Shown: piece after piece, positions 1 to 7,642 of the stretch | How positions within the stretch are numbered: position 1 is the first letter of the stretch | How the letters are laid out: every line of letters starts with the position of its first letter | DNA from: JACPYF01 sp947085525 | Lineage (GTDB): Bacteria; Patescibacteriota; Saccharimonadia; Saccharimonadales; Saccharimonadaceae | Reading direction: 5' to 3' | Assembly (NCBI GenBank): GCA_947085525.1 | Contig: CAMTWU010000007.1 | Coordinates: forward strand, 7,302-71,301 | Length of the DNA: 64,000 nt | The notes under the pieces: model-generated | Database searches by the model: none | What the model was told of the DNA's origin: nothing | Seen by the model: the letters and a program-made list of their open reading frames with translations, nothing else | Translations under genes and position numbers: made by a program

Positions 1-353
1 GTTCGCACGGTGAAGGGACGTGGGCTATACCTGGTGGGCATTTAGAATTTGGCGAGAGCTTTGAACAAACGGCAATTCGTGAAGTAGCTGAAGAAAATGG
101 ACTAAAAATAGAAAATCTGAAGGTCGGAGCAGTCACAAATGATATTTTTGAGGCCGAGAAAAAGCACTATGTGACAGTTTGGATGACGAGTCATTGGAAG
201 TCAGGCGAGCCAGAAATTTTAGAACCACACAAATGTCTAGAATGGCGTTGGGTAGATTTCGACACATTACCACAACCGTTGTTTTTGACGTGGAATCAAC
301 TATTCGACAGTCAATTTTTGGACGATATCAAAGCGCAACTACGGGCTAGCTAA
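1..353 (+). CDS. NUDIX hydrolase, 5'-truncated by window edge
   Basis: The frame is open from the first bases and ends with TAG at 351-353; the start lies before the window. A Nudix box is visible: GG at about codons 11-12, then E, then REVAEENG (pattern GX5EX7REUXEEXGU, all catalytic Glu present), which binds the divalent metal and hydrolyses a nucleoside diphosphate linked to another group. The C-terminal half (CLEWRWVDFDTLP) resembles the NTP-pyrophosphohydrolase or dCTP/8-oxo-dGTP type. The substrate cannot be decided from this fragment. A second NUDIX gene at 53857 has a degenerate box, so the two are not duplicates. Confidence 0.85.
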   Translation, partial: SHGEGTWAIPGGHLEFGESFEQTAIREVAEENGLKIENLKVGAVTNDIFEAEKKHYVTVWMTSHWKSGEPEILEPHKCLEWRWVDFDTLPQPLFLTWNQLFDSQFLDDIKAQLRAS

Positions 354-354
354 C

Positions 355-383
355 TTTACTTTTCAGGGGTAATCGACTACAAT
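355..383 (+). promoter_or_regulatory. -35/-10 promoter of the Calx-beta protein gene
   Basis: TTTACT (355-360), a 17-nt spacer and TACAAT (378-383). This resembles the rplU promoter (TTTACA-17-TACAAT). It predicts a leader of about 75 nt before the ATG at 464. Confidence 0.5.
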
Positions 384-417
384 CAGACACGTTGTAAACT
401 ATAGTCTACATCAAATT

Positions 418-439
418 GGACACACCGCCCGGTGTGTCC
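418..439 (+). promoter_or_regulatory. 5'UTR hairpin
   Basis: GGACACACC (418-426) pairs perfectly with GGTGTGTCC (431-439) around a GCCC loop. The hairpin lies between the predicted transcription start and the Shine-Dalgarno GGGAG at about 450. It could protect the 5' end or modulate translation; no homologous leader is known to me. Confidence 0.5.
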
Positions 440-463
440 CAGAAAAGTGGGAGTACCTCTCAA

Positions 464-1444
464 ATGAGAAACAAACGAACGCTCGTGCTGGCTGCCTTTT
501 TGGCAGTCATGCTTTCGCTCGTCATGGCTTCGGTTGCCACGGCGGCGCCCCCGGTATCCAATTCGGGTTCGGAGTTTGTTCCTGTCGAGCTCGAAGCCAA
601 CATCAACGATCAGCCAGCTGTATTCGCGGTGACTGATGTCGCAACGGATCCAGACGGTGATCCACTGGAGCTTGCTAGCGCGAGCTACCCATGTGGATAT
701 CAGGACACTACGCACTTCAACTACTACCCATGGGATTTGGGTGGTCAGGAGACCTGTTATGTCACCGTCAAGGATGATGAGGGCAACGACAACAATCCAT
801 CCAATGACAATTATGTTAGTGTCCTCATCAACATCACAACGACCGCCGGTGATACGGAAGATCCTGTCGTTGTGATCACATCACCGGCTGATGGCACAAC
901 GTTCACGACGGATACCACGAACATCACTTACACGGTAAGTGACAACGAAGACTCGTCGCCAACATGTGATGTCGTCGACGGTGCGAGTGTCAATCTGACC
1001 GAAGGCGCAAACGTGCTTACGGTCAACTGCACTGATGATGCGGGCAACACCGGTAGTGACACAGTGAACGTGACGTATGAAGTGCCTGTCGTCGAGAGCT
1101 GCACCGTAAGGATCAGCCTTGGCAATGTGCAGGTATCGGAAGGTGATGTAAATCACCAGATATACGTCCCAGTCACACTGTCTAACCCGTGCGCAACCAC
1201 AGTCACGCTGAGGTACAGCACGCAGGCCAAGACAGCAGATGGATCTGACTACGTAGAAGCAACTAATCAGTCCATCACAATCCCCGCAGGTGCAACTACA
1301 GCAAGCATCCCAATCGTCATCCTCGGAGATGATGCCAGGGAATCCTCAGAGATTTTCTTCGTTCTGGCGTTCTCGGATGTTGAAGGTGCCACGCTTAGCA
1401 AGGACAAGTCGACGGTCGTAATTCAAAACGACGACAAGCAGTAG
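464..1444 (+). CDS. Secreted Calx-beta / Ig-like surface protein
   Basis: I place the start at ATG 464, 9 nt after GGGAG, rather than the upstream in-frame TTG 416, which lies inside the leader hairpin. The protein is 326 aa. Residues 1-28 are a classical signal peptide (RNKR, hydrophobic core, ATAA cleavage region). Next comes a beta-rich region with DPDGD, then an Ig/HYR-like domain (VVITSPADGTTF ... CTDDAGNTGSDTV), then a C-terminal Calx-beta domain (VSEGD ... DYVEATNQSITIPAG ... DDARESSEIF ... VVIQNDD). There is no sortase motif or C-terminal membrane anchor, so it is probably secreted or associated through its fold. It has six Cys. Base composition is clearly GC-richer than its neighbours, and it is monocistronic with its own promoter and terminator. 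A role in cell-cell or host adhesion is inference. Confidence 0.8.
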   Translation: MRNKRTLVLAAFLAVMLSLVMASVATAAPPVSNSGSEFVPVELEANINDQPAVFAVTDVATDPDGDPLELASASYPCGYQDTTHFNYYPWDLGGQETCYVTVKDDEGNDNNPSNDNYVSVLINITTTAGDTEDPVVVITSPADGTTFTTDTTNITYTVSDNEDSSPTCDVVDGASVNLTEGANVLTVNCTDDAGNTGSDTVNVTYEVPVVESCTVRISLGNVQVSEGDVNHQIYVPVTLSNPCATTVTLRYSTQAKTADGSDYVEATNQSITIPAGATTASIPIVILGDDARESSEIFFVLAFSDVEGATLSKDKSTVVIQNDDKQ

Positions 1445-1500
1445 CTAGACCTTGCAAAAACCCAGCTGACTCCTCGCATTCCAGCGAGTGATGTCAAACC

Positions 1501-1537
1501 CTCCCCCAGCGACACGGATTTCGCTGGGGGAGTTTTT
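1501..1537 (+). terminator. Intrinsic terminator
   Basis: The stem CTCCCCCAGCG / CGCTGGGGGAG (1501-1511 with 1522-1532) is followed by TTTTT. It ends the Calx-beta gene transcript. Confidence 0.9.
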
Positions 1538-1610
1538 ACTTTCCAATAGAAATGATTCTGGTGTAGTATATAAATTGAAGTTTTTGTAAAAAAACTACTG
1601 GGGAGTAAGG

Positions 1611-1817
1611 GTGGTCGCAACTATTAAGTGTGTTTGTGGACATGTCCAAGACACGAAGGTGATCCAGAATGGGATCGGTACAAAAATCAGATGCAAAGAC
1701 AAGGAGTGTGGTCGGCTGGATCAGTTCCAGCTGATGTCACGACACCATCGCCGAAGGTGGCTGGGGCGCATAAAAGATCGCTTTTTCAGCCCTAAACTCC
1801 ACAGAAGGCTGGCGTGA
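1611..1817 (+). CDS. Small zinc-ribbon-like basic protein
   Basis: 68 aa from GTG 1611, with GGGGAG and TAAGG upstream as ribosome-binding site. The N-terminal half contains C-V-C-G-H (Cys7, Cys9) and R-C-K-D-K-E-C-G (Cys28, Cys33), a probable four-Cys zinc knuckle. The C-terminal half is strongly basic (RHHRRRWLGRIKDRFF), which suggests nucleic-acid binding. It stands alone between two intrinsic terminators and shares the GC-richer, Shine-Dalgarno-led, single-gene architecture of 464-1444. I do not recognise the family. Confidence 0.65.
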   Translation: MVATIKCVCGHVQDTKVIQNGIGTKIRCKDKECGRLDQFQLMSRHHRRRWLGRIKDRFFSPKLHRRLA

Positions 1818-1842
1818 GGTATCAACCTCCGCCAGCCTCTTT
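1805..1842 (+). terminator. Intrinsic terminator of the zinc-ribbon gene
   Basis: GGCTGGCG / CGCCAGCC with an inner GAGGT/ACCTC extension, followed by TCTTTT. It overlaps the last codons of the gene. Confidence 0.85.
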
Positions 1843-1899
1843 TAATACAAAGAGAGTATAATAAAAATAGACATAATAAGTATGCAAAAAGGAGGGTAT

Positions 1900-2076
1900 A
1901 TGGACGAAAATGTACAAGTATATGAATTTGACGGTGAACTCTTCGACACGGTTGGTGATTTTTTGCAGGCTTTGGCTCATGAATACAAGGTTGGTGACAG
2001 TGATTTAGTAATTAGTACGCTGGAAGATTATGGTTTTGACATTGTTGATATTGGGGTTCGTCCGAAGGGTGTATAG
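1900..2076 (+). CDS. Small acidic hypothetical protein
   Basis: 58 aa from ATG 1900, chosen because AAGGAGGG lies 4-5 nt upstream; the ATG at 1882 would put the ribosome-binding site inside the gene. A TATAAT box at about 1855-1860 precedes it. The sequence is acidic with regular hydrophobic spacing (EFDGELFDTVGDFLQALAHEYK), consistent with a small alpha/beta fold. No family recognised. The next gene, yajQ, starts 17 nt downstream but carries its own -10 box. Confidence 0.6.
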   Translation: MDENVQVYEFDGELFDTVGDFLQALAHEYKVGDSDLVISTLEDYGFDIVDIGVRPKGV

Positions 2077-2093
2077 ACTGTTATACTGAATAT

Positions 2094-2588
2094 ATGGCAA
2101 ATTTTAGTTTCGATATAGTTAGTGAATACGACAAAGCAGAAATGAATAATGTTTTTGCTTTGGCGGAGCGAGAGATTGGTAATCGTTATGATTTCAAGGG
2201 GACACCTGCTGGTATAGAGTGGCTGGGCGACAAAAAAGGCCTCAGGATTATCGGTGCTGGTGAATGGCAGATCGAGGCAGTGTTAGATATTGTTCGCAAA
2301 AAGCTAGCATCGCGTGAACAGAGCTCGAAAGTTTTAGATCTCAGCAAGACAATCACCGAGAGTAACATGAGGGCGACCCAAGAAGTGCCATTTATTGAAG
2401 GTTTGGATCAGGAAAAAGCAAAGAAAATTACTAAGTTGCTAAAAGAGAAGTTTCCAAAAGTAAAAACACAGATTCAGGGCGAGGCAGTACGCGTAATTAG
2501 TGGTAGTAAAAACGATTTGCAGGCAGTCATGCAGCTCGTTCGCGCGCAAGATTTTGATTTTGTGACGAACTTTATCAACTATCGCTAA
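2094..2588 (+). CDS. yajQ: YajQ-family nucleotide-binding protein
   Basis: 164 aa, the usual length for the YajQ (UPF0234) family, beginning with the typical NFSFDIVSEYDKAEMNN and containing NRYDFKGTPAGIEW and the C-terminal VRAQDFDFVTNFINYR. Family members are two-domain ferredoxin-like proteins; some bind cyclic-di-GMP or GTP and act as transcription co-regulators, but the role here is unknown. TATACT at 2082-2087 lies 6 nt before the ATG, which predicts a leaderless transcript. Confidence 0.93.
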   Translation: MANFSFDIVSEYDKAEMNNVFALAEREIGNRYDFKGTPAGIEWLGDKKGLRIIGAGEWQIEAVLDIVRKKLASREQSSKVLDLSKTITESNMRATQEVPFIEGLDQEKAKKITKLLKEKFPKVKTQIQGEAVRVISGSKNDLQAVMQLVRAQDFDFVTNFINYR

Positions 2589-2682
2589 AAAACAACACTA
2601 ACTACTTGCAATCATAACCAATTTGTACTTTAATAAAAGTAGAAATGTACACCAAAACACAAAAAACAGGGGTGGATGACTG

Positions 2683-3039
2683 ATGGCCAAGCGGATTCGA
2701 AATCGAAATCCGCGCTTTAACAGACTGCCCTTGCCACCGGCAGAAAAAATAGAAACCCCACTCAATCACCTAGGCCTAGTGGATGCACAAGCTACTGTAG
2801 AAGCTTTACGTAGCTCAGTTGAGCATAGTTGGGTGGAGGGTATTTCTTCGAGACAAAGGGCTATTTCAGCCAATAAAAAACAATTCGAACAGGCTCTCGA
2901 GATATTCGATAGCGTTCCGCTGGAGGGCAGAGTAGTTAATATAGATACAAACGAAAATCTAAGTAAAATTGCACAAAGTTTAGCGGTTGTTGCACTGAAG
3001 CCGAAACAAAGTTACGCGCCTATTTTGCTTGCAGCTTAG
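2683..3039 (+). CDS. Hypothetical protein
   Basis: 118 aa, ATG 2683. The N-terminus is basic (AKRIRNRNPRFNRLPLP); the rest is a helix-forming region without Cys or recognisable motif. A possible promoter is TTGCAA-17-TTTAAT in the upstream gap. The first codons contain an inverted repeat (GCGGATT / AATCCGC around 2693-2716), which could fold over the start region. I do not recognise the family. Confidence 0.6.
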   Translation: MAKRIRNRNPRFNRLPLPPAEKIETPLNHLGLVDAQATVEALRSSVEHSWVEGISSRQRAISANKKQFEQALEIFDSVPLEGRVVNIDTNENLSKIAQSLAVVALKPKQSYAPILLAA

Positions 3040-3056
3040 GCTGTTATAATTAATTT

Positions 3057-3548
3057 ATGAGTAAGGACAATAATAAAGCTATTTTCGCAGCAGGTTGTTT
3101 CTGGGGTGTGCAATTCTATTTTGACAAAGTTCCAGGAGTGGTTAGTACTCGAGTTGGTTATATAGGCGGACATACTGAAAATCCTACATATGAGCAGGTG
3201 TGCACACATACAACAGGTCATGCGGAAGCAACTGAAATAACTTTTGATCCTGAGAAAGTGACATACGAAACATTGGTGAGACAGTTTTTTCGTATGCATG
3301 ACCCAACGCAATTGAATAGACAAGGCCCAGATATTGGTGATAGTTATCGGTCGGCCATTTTTTACTGTGATAGTGAACAAAAGGATATAGCTGAAAAAGT
3401 AAAAACTGAACTAAGCTCGAAATTTGATAAACCAATCGTGACAGAGATCACAAAAGTATCAGAATTTTACGAGGCCGAAGAGTATCATCAAAAGTATAGT
3501 GAAAAAACAGGTATTGGTATGTGTAATATTCCATATGCTGCCGTGTAA
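3057..3548 (+). CDS. msrA: Peptide-methionine (S)-S-oxide reductase
   Basis: 163 aa. The catalytic motif GCFWG is at residues 13-17 (Cys14), followed by YIGGHTENPTYEQVCTHTTGHAEA and the C-terminal EEYHQKY, all MsrA hallmarks. It reduces methionine-S-sulfoxide in proteins and free Met, using thioredoxin-type electrons. No MsrB is fused or adjacent. TATAAT at 3045-3050 lies 6 nt before the ATG (leaderless). Confidence 0.97.
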   Translation: MSKDNNKAIFAAGCFWGVQFYFDKVPGVVSTRVGYIGGHTENPTYEQVCTHTTGHAEATEITFDPEKVTYETLVRQFFRMHDPTQLNRQGPDIGDSYRSAIFYCDSEQKDIAEKVKTELSSKFDKPIVTEITKVSEFYEAEEYHQKYSEKTGIGMCNIPYAAV

Positions 3549-3566
3549 TGCTATACTTTATATAGT

Positions 3567-3944
3567 ATGAATGTACCAACTGACAAAGAATTCGATCAAC
3601 TGATCAGTACGGCTATGGACGAGCTTCCAAAGCGTGATATTGAGAACTTGCAAAACGTAGTTGTGACATACGCAGATGAGCCAGACGAACACCAAAGTTA
3701 TAAAATGAATCTACGTCATGATACATTATTATTAGGCTTGTATGAAGGTATTCCTTTAACACAGCGTGGAGCAGGCTATAATCTGGTGTTACCAGATAAA
3801 ATAACGCTATTTAAGCTGCCGATAGTAAAGTATTGTATGGCGACAGGCGCTGAACTGTCGGAACAAGTAAAGCACACGTTGTGGCACGAAATAGCCCACT
3901 TTTATGGTCTAGATCATGCAGAAATACACAAACGAGAATCTTAG
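3567..3944 (+). CDS. Zincin-like metallopeptidase
   Basis: 125 aa, ending in H107-E-x-x-H111-x5-H117 (HEIAHFYGLDH), a complete HExxHxxGxxH zinc site. Size and organisation match the small 'zinicin-like metallopeptidase' family (PF06262 type). It is predicted cytoplasmic, with no signal peptide; its substrate is unknown. TGCTATACT sits about 10 nt upstream of the ATG. Its stop codon overlaps the 3' end of the convergent membrane-protein gene by 4 nt. Confidence 0.85.
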   Translation: MNVPTDKEFDQLISTAMDELPKRDIENLQNVVVTYADEPDEHQSYKMNLRHDTLLLGLYEGIPLTQRGAGYNLVLPDKITLFKLPIVKYCMATGAELSEQVKHTLWHEIAHFYGLDHAEIHKRES

Positions 3945-4795
3945 TGTGGTTGAGAGTAATAAGCCAACATTGCGAGTGATGCGATAAATATAATCAGCAA
4001 AATATAAAGACCGATTAGTATAAATCCAAAGTAGTTAAGCCAGTGAATAGGTGGTTTCTCTAATTTCTGATCATGTGAAGCTTGTAATTGACGATATAGT
4101 GCTGCGTTACCAACAAGCTGGTTGATACCACCCACGATAGGGATGATGGCAGCGACAGTAGCAACTCCGAAGACTTCACGCTTGCGGCCATTTACTAGTG
4201 CTTTGATACGTTCGTGCGATGTTTTCACACCCTTCTCGCTGGCCGATTCGTCCATGATGACATAGGGTAGCAATGCATAGCGAAAGGCTGCGACAATACC
4301 AGGGATAATAAACAACAGAGACCATGCAAGTATTTTGACAATTGCCAGTAGTTGAGCTTGAAATAGTCGCCAAAAACGACCAACAACTGCGTCGATCGCA
4401 GCGCCGAAGCGTGCAGTACGACCAGCATCATTTTCCAGCGCGACATATGCAAAGATTCCAGATATAAACACATTCACAGCTGTGAACACAACAATCAGTA
4501 CTGCAAAGAATACGATTCCTAAAATCAGCAATATGAATGCTACCAGGCCAAACACCTCGGGATTATTCGCAGCGTTGTGTGCATTACCAGCATGAGCTTG
4601 CACATTAGAGCTAGTTGTATCTACAACTGCTGCGAGCATTTGAAAGAACAGACCAAGTAAAGGTGCAATAATCAGCAAAATTGCCCAGCCTAGGTTTTTT
4701 TCAAAAAATTGTCCGAATTTATCAAATGATAGTGAAAAAGGGTTCGATTGGTATTTGAGAGTTGGTTTCTTGGTTACTTTTTTTGTTGTTGGCAT
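3941..4795 (-). CDS. Integral membrane protein, DUF975/YciC-like
   Basis: 284 aa with a basic N-terminal tail (PTTKKVTKKPT) and about five to six hydrophobic segments. The central IIPGIVAAFRYALLPYVIMDE followed by a short amphipathic helix resembles the DUF975 / glycerophosphodiester-phosphodiesterase membrane-domain group often seen in small genomes. AAGGA lies 7 nt before the ATG and a TAAAAT box farther upstream. Function unknown; the family similarity is a judgement from pattern. Confidence 0.7.
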   Translation of the reverse strand: MPTTKKVTKKPTLKYQSNPFSLSFDKFGQFFEKNLGWAILLIIAPLLGLFFQMLAAVVDTTSSNVQAHAGNAHNAANNPEVFGLVAFILLILGIVFFAVLIVVFTAVNVFISGIFAYVALENDAGRTARFGAAIDAVVGRFWRLFQAQLLAIVKILAWSLLFIIPGIVAAFRYALLPYVIMDESASEKGVKTSHERIKALVNGRKREVFGVATVAAIIPIVGGINQLVGNAALYRQLQASHDQKLEKPPIHWLNYFGFILIGLYILLIIFIASLAMLAYYSQPH

Positions 4796-4840
4796 GGATG
4801 TTCCTTTATTAATACGCTTTCATTTTACCACAGCCGAGGC

Positions 4841-4869
4841 TTTACACCAGAGTGTATCTCTGTTACAAT
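4841..4869 (+). promoter_or_regulatory. rplU promoter
   Basis: TTTACA (4841-4846), 17-nt spacer, TACAAT (4864-4869). Unlike most genes here it drives a leader of about 30 nt with a Shine-Dalgarno. Confidence 0.7.
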
Positions 4870-4904
4870 CTACCCCTGAACTAAATTAATTGTAAGGAAA
4901 AGAA

Positions 4905-5213
4905 ATGACAAAAGCAGTCGTCAAAATCGGTGGCAAACAACACATTGTTACCGAAAAAGAGACCCTCTTGGTGGACCGCCTCCAAGATGGAACAAAAGAG
5001 CTCACGCTTGACGCGCTTCTAACCTTTGATGGGAAAACCACCAAAGTTGGAACTCCAACCGTGAAAGACGTGAAAGTCGTCGCAAAAGTATTAGAACCTG
5101 AAGTGAAGGGTGATAAAATACGCGTTATTCGTTTTAAAGCGAAAAAGCGTGTTCACAAAGAGCAAGGCCATCGGCAAAAATACAGCAAAATTCAGATCAC
5201 ATCGATCAAATAA
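4905..5213 (+). CDS. rplU: 50S ribosomal protein L21
   Basis: 102 aa, normal for bL21 (KIGGKQHIVTEKETLLVDRL ... KVLEPEVKGDKIRVIRFKAKKRVHKEQGHRQKYSKIQI). TAAGGA lies 7-8 nt upstream. In most bacteria rplU is followed by rpmA; here it is monocistronic, and rpmA is 35 kb away on the other strand. Confidence 0.98.
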   Translation: MTKAVVKIGGKQHIVTEKETLLVDRLQDGTKELTLDALLTFDGKTTKVGTPTVKDVKVVAKVLEPEVKGDKIRVIRFKAKKRVHKEQGHRQKYSKIQITSIK

Positions 5214-5215
5214 TT

Positions 5216-5243
5216 AAAAAACACCCCAGATGGGGTGTTTTTT
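5216..5243 (+). terminator. Intrinsic terminator of rplU
   Basis: ACACCCC/GGGGTGT stem with AGAT loop, flanked by A and T runs, so it may work in both directions. Confidence 0.9.
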
Positions 5244-5315
5244 AAATGCCCATAAACTTTTCACGCTCGTGGTATAATTGAGAGCATACTTAGAGAGAGG
5301 AAAGACAGACAAATC

Positions 5316-6086
5316 GTGAGCAAACCAGTTATTATTGCGGTGACAAATCAAAAAGGTGGCGTAGGCAAGACAACTACGGCGATTAATGTTGCATATTATT
5401 TGGCAAAAAGTGGCAAAAAGACTTTGCTAGTTGATCTAGACCCCCAAGGAAATGCATCTAGCGGTCTGGGCGTCGACAAAAGTAAGATTGAAAAGAGCGT
5501 CATCGACCTACTGACAGGTGATGAGACCTTGGATAAGGTAGTGACAAAGACGAAACACAAAAATCTATACCTCGTACCGACTACATCACACCTGGCGAAT
5601 ACAGAAGTCGAAATGGCTAGTGTGAACAATAAATTTGTTCGGTTGAAACAGGGGTTGAATGACAATAATGACTATGATTTTATATTAATTGATAGTCCAC
5701 CAAGTCTGAGTTTGCTCACTGTGAATGCGTTGATTGCGGCTAACTACATTGTACTGCCAGTCCAAGCGGAGTTTTATGCTATGGAAGGCCTGGGGCAATT
5801 GCTGGAAACTATGAAATTGGTACAAAAAGGTATGAACCCTAATCTAAAACTACTAGGAGTACTAGTGACTATGCTCGATAGTCGCACATCGCTATCCCGC
5901 CAGGTTCATGACGAGATCAAAAAACACTTTCCTGGCAAGGTTTTTGACACGACTATTCCACGAAATATCAGATTGGCCGAAGCACCTAGTCACGGACTAC
6001 CAATCGGTGCATACGAACGCTGGAGCAAGGGTGCTAGGGCATACAAAGCAGCCTCGAAAGAACTATTAGAGAGGGTTGGAAACTAA
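5316..6086 (+). CDS. parA: ParA/Soj chromosome-partition ATPase
   Basis: 256 aa from GTG 5316. Deviant Walker A KGGVGKTT (residues 13-20), Walker A' VDLDPQGN (39-46) and Walker B FILIDSPP (122-129) define a ParA/Soj MinD-like ATPase that moves ParB-bound origin DNA. Only 30-odd N-terminal residues precede the A' motif, so there is no HTH domain, which indicates the chromosomal rather than the plasmid type Ia. TATAAT at 5273-5278 and a purine-rich leader precede it. parB follows after 1 nt. Confidence 0.97.
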   Translation: MSKPVIIAVTNQKGGVGKTTTAINVAYYLAKSGKKTLLVDLDPQGNASSGLGVDKSKIEKSVIDLLTGDETLDKVVTKTKHKNLYLVPTTSHLANTEVEMASVNNKFVRLKQGLNDNNDYDFILIDSPPSLSLLTVNALIAANYIVLPVQAEFYAMEGLGQLLETMKLVQKGMNPNLKLLGVLVTMLDSRTSLSRQVHDEIKKHFPGKVFDTTIPRNIRLAEAPSHGLPIGAYERWSKGARAYKAASKELLERVGN

Positions 6087-6087
6087 A

Positions 6088-6969
6088 ATGGCGCAGAAAA
6101 AAGGTCTAGGCCGAAGTTTTGACAGTTTACTGCCGACAGAGCTACTGAATGAAACCTTTGACCCAACTGCAAGCGAAGACCACAAAGTATCTGAACTGCG
6201 ACAAGTAAATGTCGAAGATATTTCACCGGATATAGACCAACCTAGACGTAGCTTTGATGAAACGGCACTAAAGGAACTAGCAGCTTCTATAAAAGAACAC
6301 GGGGTTTTGCAACCTCTTGTTGTTGTGGCACACCAGGGTGGTTATCAGGTTGTGGCGGGTGAGAGACGTTATCGTGCAGCGAAATTAGCAGGACTGGCAA
6401 AAATACCAGTTATTGTGCGTACACTCAGTGCTCAGAATCGTCTAGAAATAGCTTTGATCGAGAACTTGCAGCGACGAGACCTCAACGCGCTCGAAACAGC
6501 TACAGCGTACCTGAAATTGCGCGATCAGTTCAATATGAAACTAGATGAAATTGGTACACGCTTAGGCGGTAAATCGAATGCTGCTATCAGTAATGCCTTG
6601 AGATTGCTGCAACTACCCGAAAACGCCAAGCAGTCATTGGTAAATGGTGAGATAAGCGAAGGTCATGGACGACAGATTTTAGCCTTGGATAACAAAACTG
6701 CGCAAGACGATTTGTTGCGACACATTACCCGCGAACAATGGAGCGTACGCCGGGCGGAACAGTTTGTGATTGGTTACAAAAAAGGCAAGAGCGGTGATAA
6801 GAAATCATCTGCTGTGCGTTCAACGTTGAGCGAAACAACGCTAACAAAAGATCTGTCAAAACGGTTATCAACAGAAGTAAAAGTAAAAACCACCGCAAAA
6901 GGTGGTCAACTAGTTATCGGCTTTGCGGACGACAAAGATTTGCAGCGTATCAAAAATCTACTGGGTTAA
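6088..6969 (+). CDS. parB: ParB/Spo0J centromere-binding protein
   Basis: 293 aa from ATG 6088, one base after the parA stop (an in-frame TTG at 6076 would overlap parA). N-terminal KKGLGRSFDSLLP tail, then the ParB/Srx CTPase domain with GERRYRA (91-97) and ENLQRRDLN (about 125-133), then an HTH and a C-terminal dimerisation segment. It loads at parS and spreads as a CTP-dependent clamp. I found no parS consensus in this window. Its last 4 nt overlap the convergent lepB gene. Confidence 0.97.
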   Translation: MAQKKGLGRSFDSLLPTELLNETFDPTASEDHKVSELRQVNVEDISPDIDQPRRSFDETALKELAASIKEHGVLQPLVVVAHQGGYQVVAGERRYRAAKLAGLAKIPVIVRTLSAQNRLEIALIENLQRRDLNALETATAYLKLRDQFNMKLDEIGTRLGGKSNAAISNALRLLQLPENAKQSLVNGEISEGHGRQILALDNKTAQDDLLRHITREQWSVRRAEQFVIGYKKGKSGDKKSSAVRSTLSETTLTKDLSKRLSTEVKVKTTAKGGQLVIGFADDKDLQRIKNLLG

Positions 6970-7565
6970 AAAAAGCGAAAATCTTGAAATGGAAAAATGC
7001 GGAGGGCGACTGGTCCGATAATGTCATCATACGGAATAGTACCTAATCCACTGCGCGAGTCGAGCGAGTAGTTACCCTGGCGATGATCGCCCATAACGAA
7101 TATTTCGTTTTTTGGTACCCGCACATCGACATCACCACTAATTGGTGCGCCTTCGACGTCTTTTGTCAGGCTATCGGGGTTAAAACCCTCTGGGTTGGCG
7201 CTGTTAAATACGGTGACTTTACCACCGACTACCCGGACTCTCTCACCTGGAAATGCAATAACACGTTTGACGATATATTCGTCTTTGCCAGCCAAGCTCA
7301 GCGAGTACTCTGGATTTTTAAAGACAATGACGTGACCTCTTTCGGGTACGTAATCTTTACCTTGGATATGCGCGAACGTTGATGGAATTTTGTTAACGAT
7401 CAATTTGTCGCCAGTGAACATTGTTTTTTCCATACTAGGGCCTTCGACATTAAAACTACGGAATATAAAGGCATTGATCAGGATAACGCCCACTGCAACA
7501 AGTGCAACGAACATCACAACACCCAAAATGTCTTTTAGTAAACTGCTTGTTTTGTCAGAATTCAT
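6966..7565 (-). CDS. lepB: Signal peptidase I
   Basis: 199 aa with one N-terminal transmembrane helix (about 12-35). Catalytic Ser44 is in GPSM and general-base Lys100 in VKRVIAFPGE; box E reads GDHRQGNYSLDSR (usual GDNR replaced by GDHR). It cleaves signal peptides at the outer face of the membrane, such as that of the 464-1444 product. On the minus strand a TATGAT box ends 8 nt before the ATG, so the mRNA is probably leaderless. Confidence 0.95.
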   Translation of the reverse strand: MNSDKTSSLLKDILGVVMFVALVAVGVILINAFIFRSFNVEGPSMEKTMFTGDKLIVNKIPSTFAHIQGKDYVPERGHVIVFKNPEYSLSLAGKDEYIVKRVIAFPGERVRVVGGKVTVFNSANPEGFNPDSLTKDVEGAPISGDVDVRVPKNEIFVMGDHRQGNYSLDSRSGLGTIPYDDIIGPVALRIFPFQDFRFF

Positions 7566-7642
7566 CTGTATATATCATACACTATTGAGCTATCTGAAAC
7601 ATTGCCAGAAAGTGGTTATGTCCTATATACTAGTCATACCAA

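Noticed and set aside
2692..2716. tRNA-like TTCGAAATC segment
   Set aside because: No acceptor, D or anticodon arms can be drawn around it; it is an inverted repeat inside a coding frame. I found no tRNA gene in the window.
5316..6969. parS sites near parAB
   Set aside because: I looked for TGTTTCACGTGAAACA-like palindromes in and around the genes and saw none convincing.
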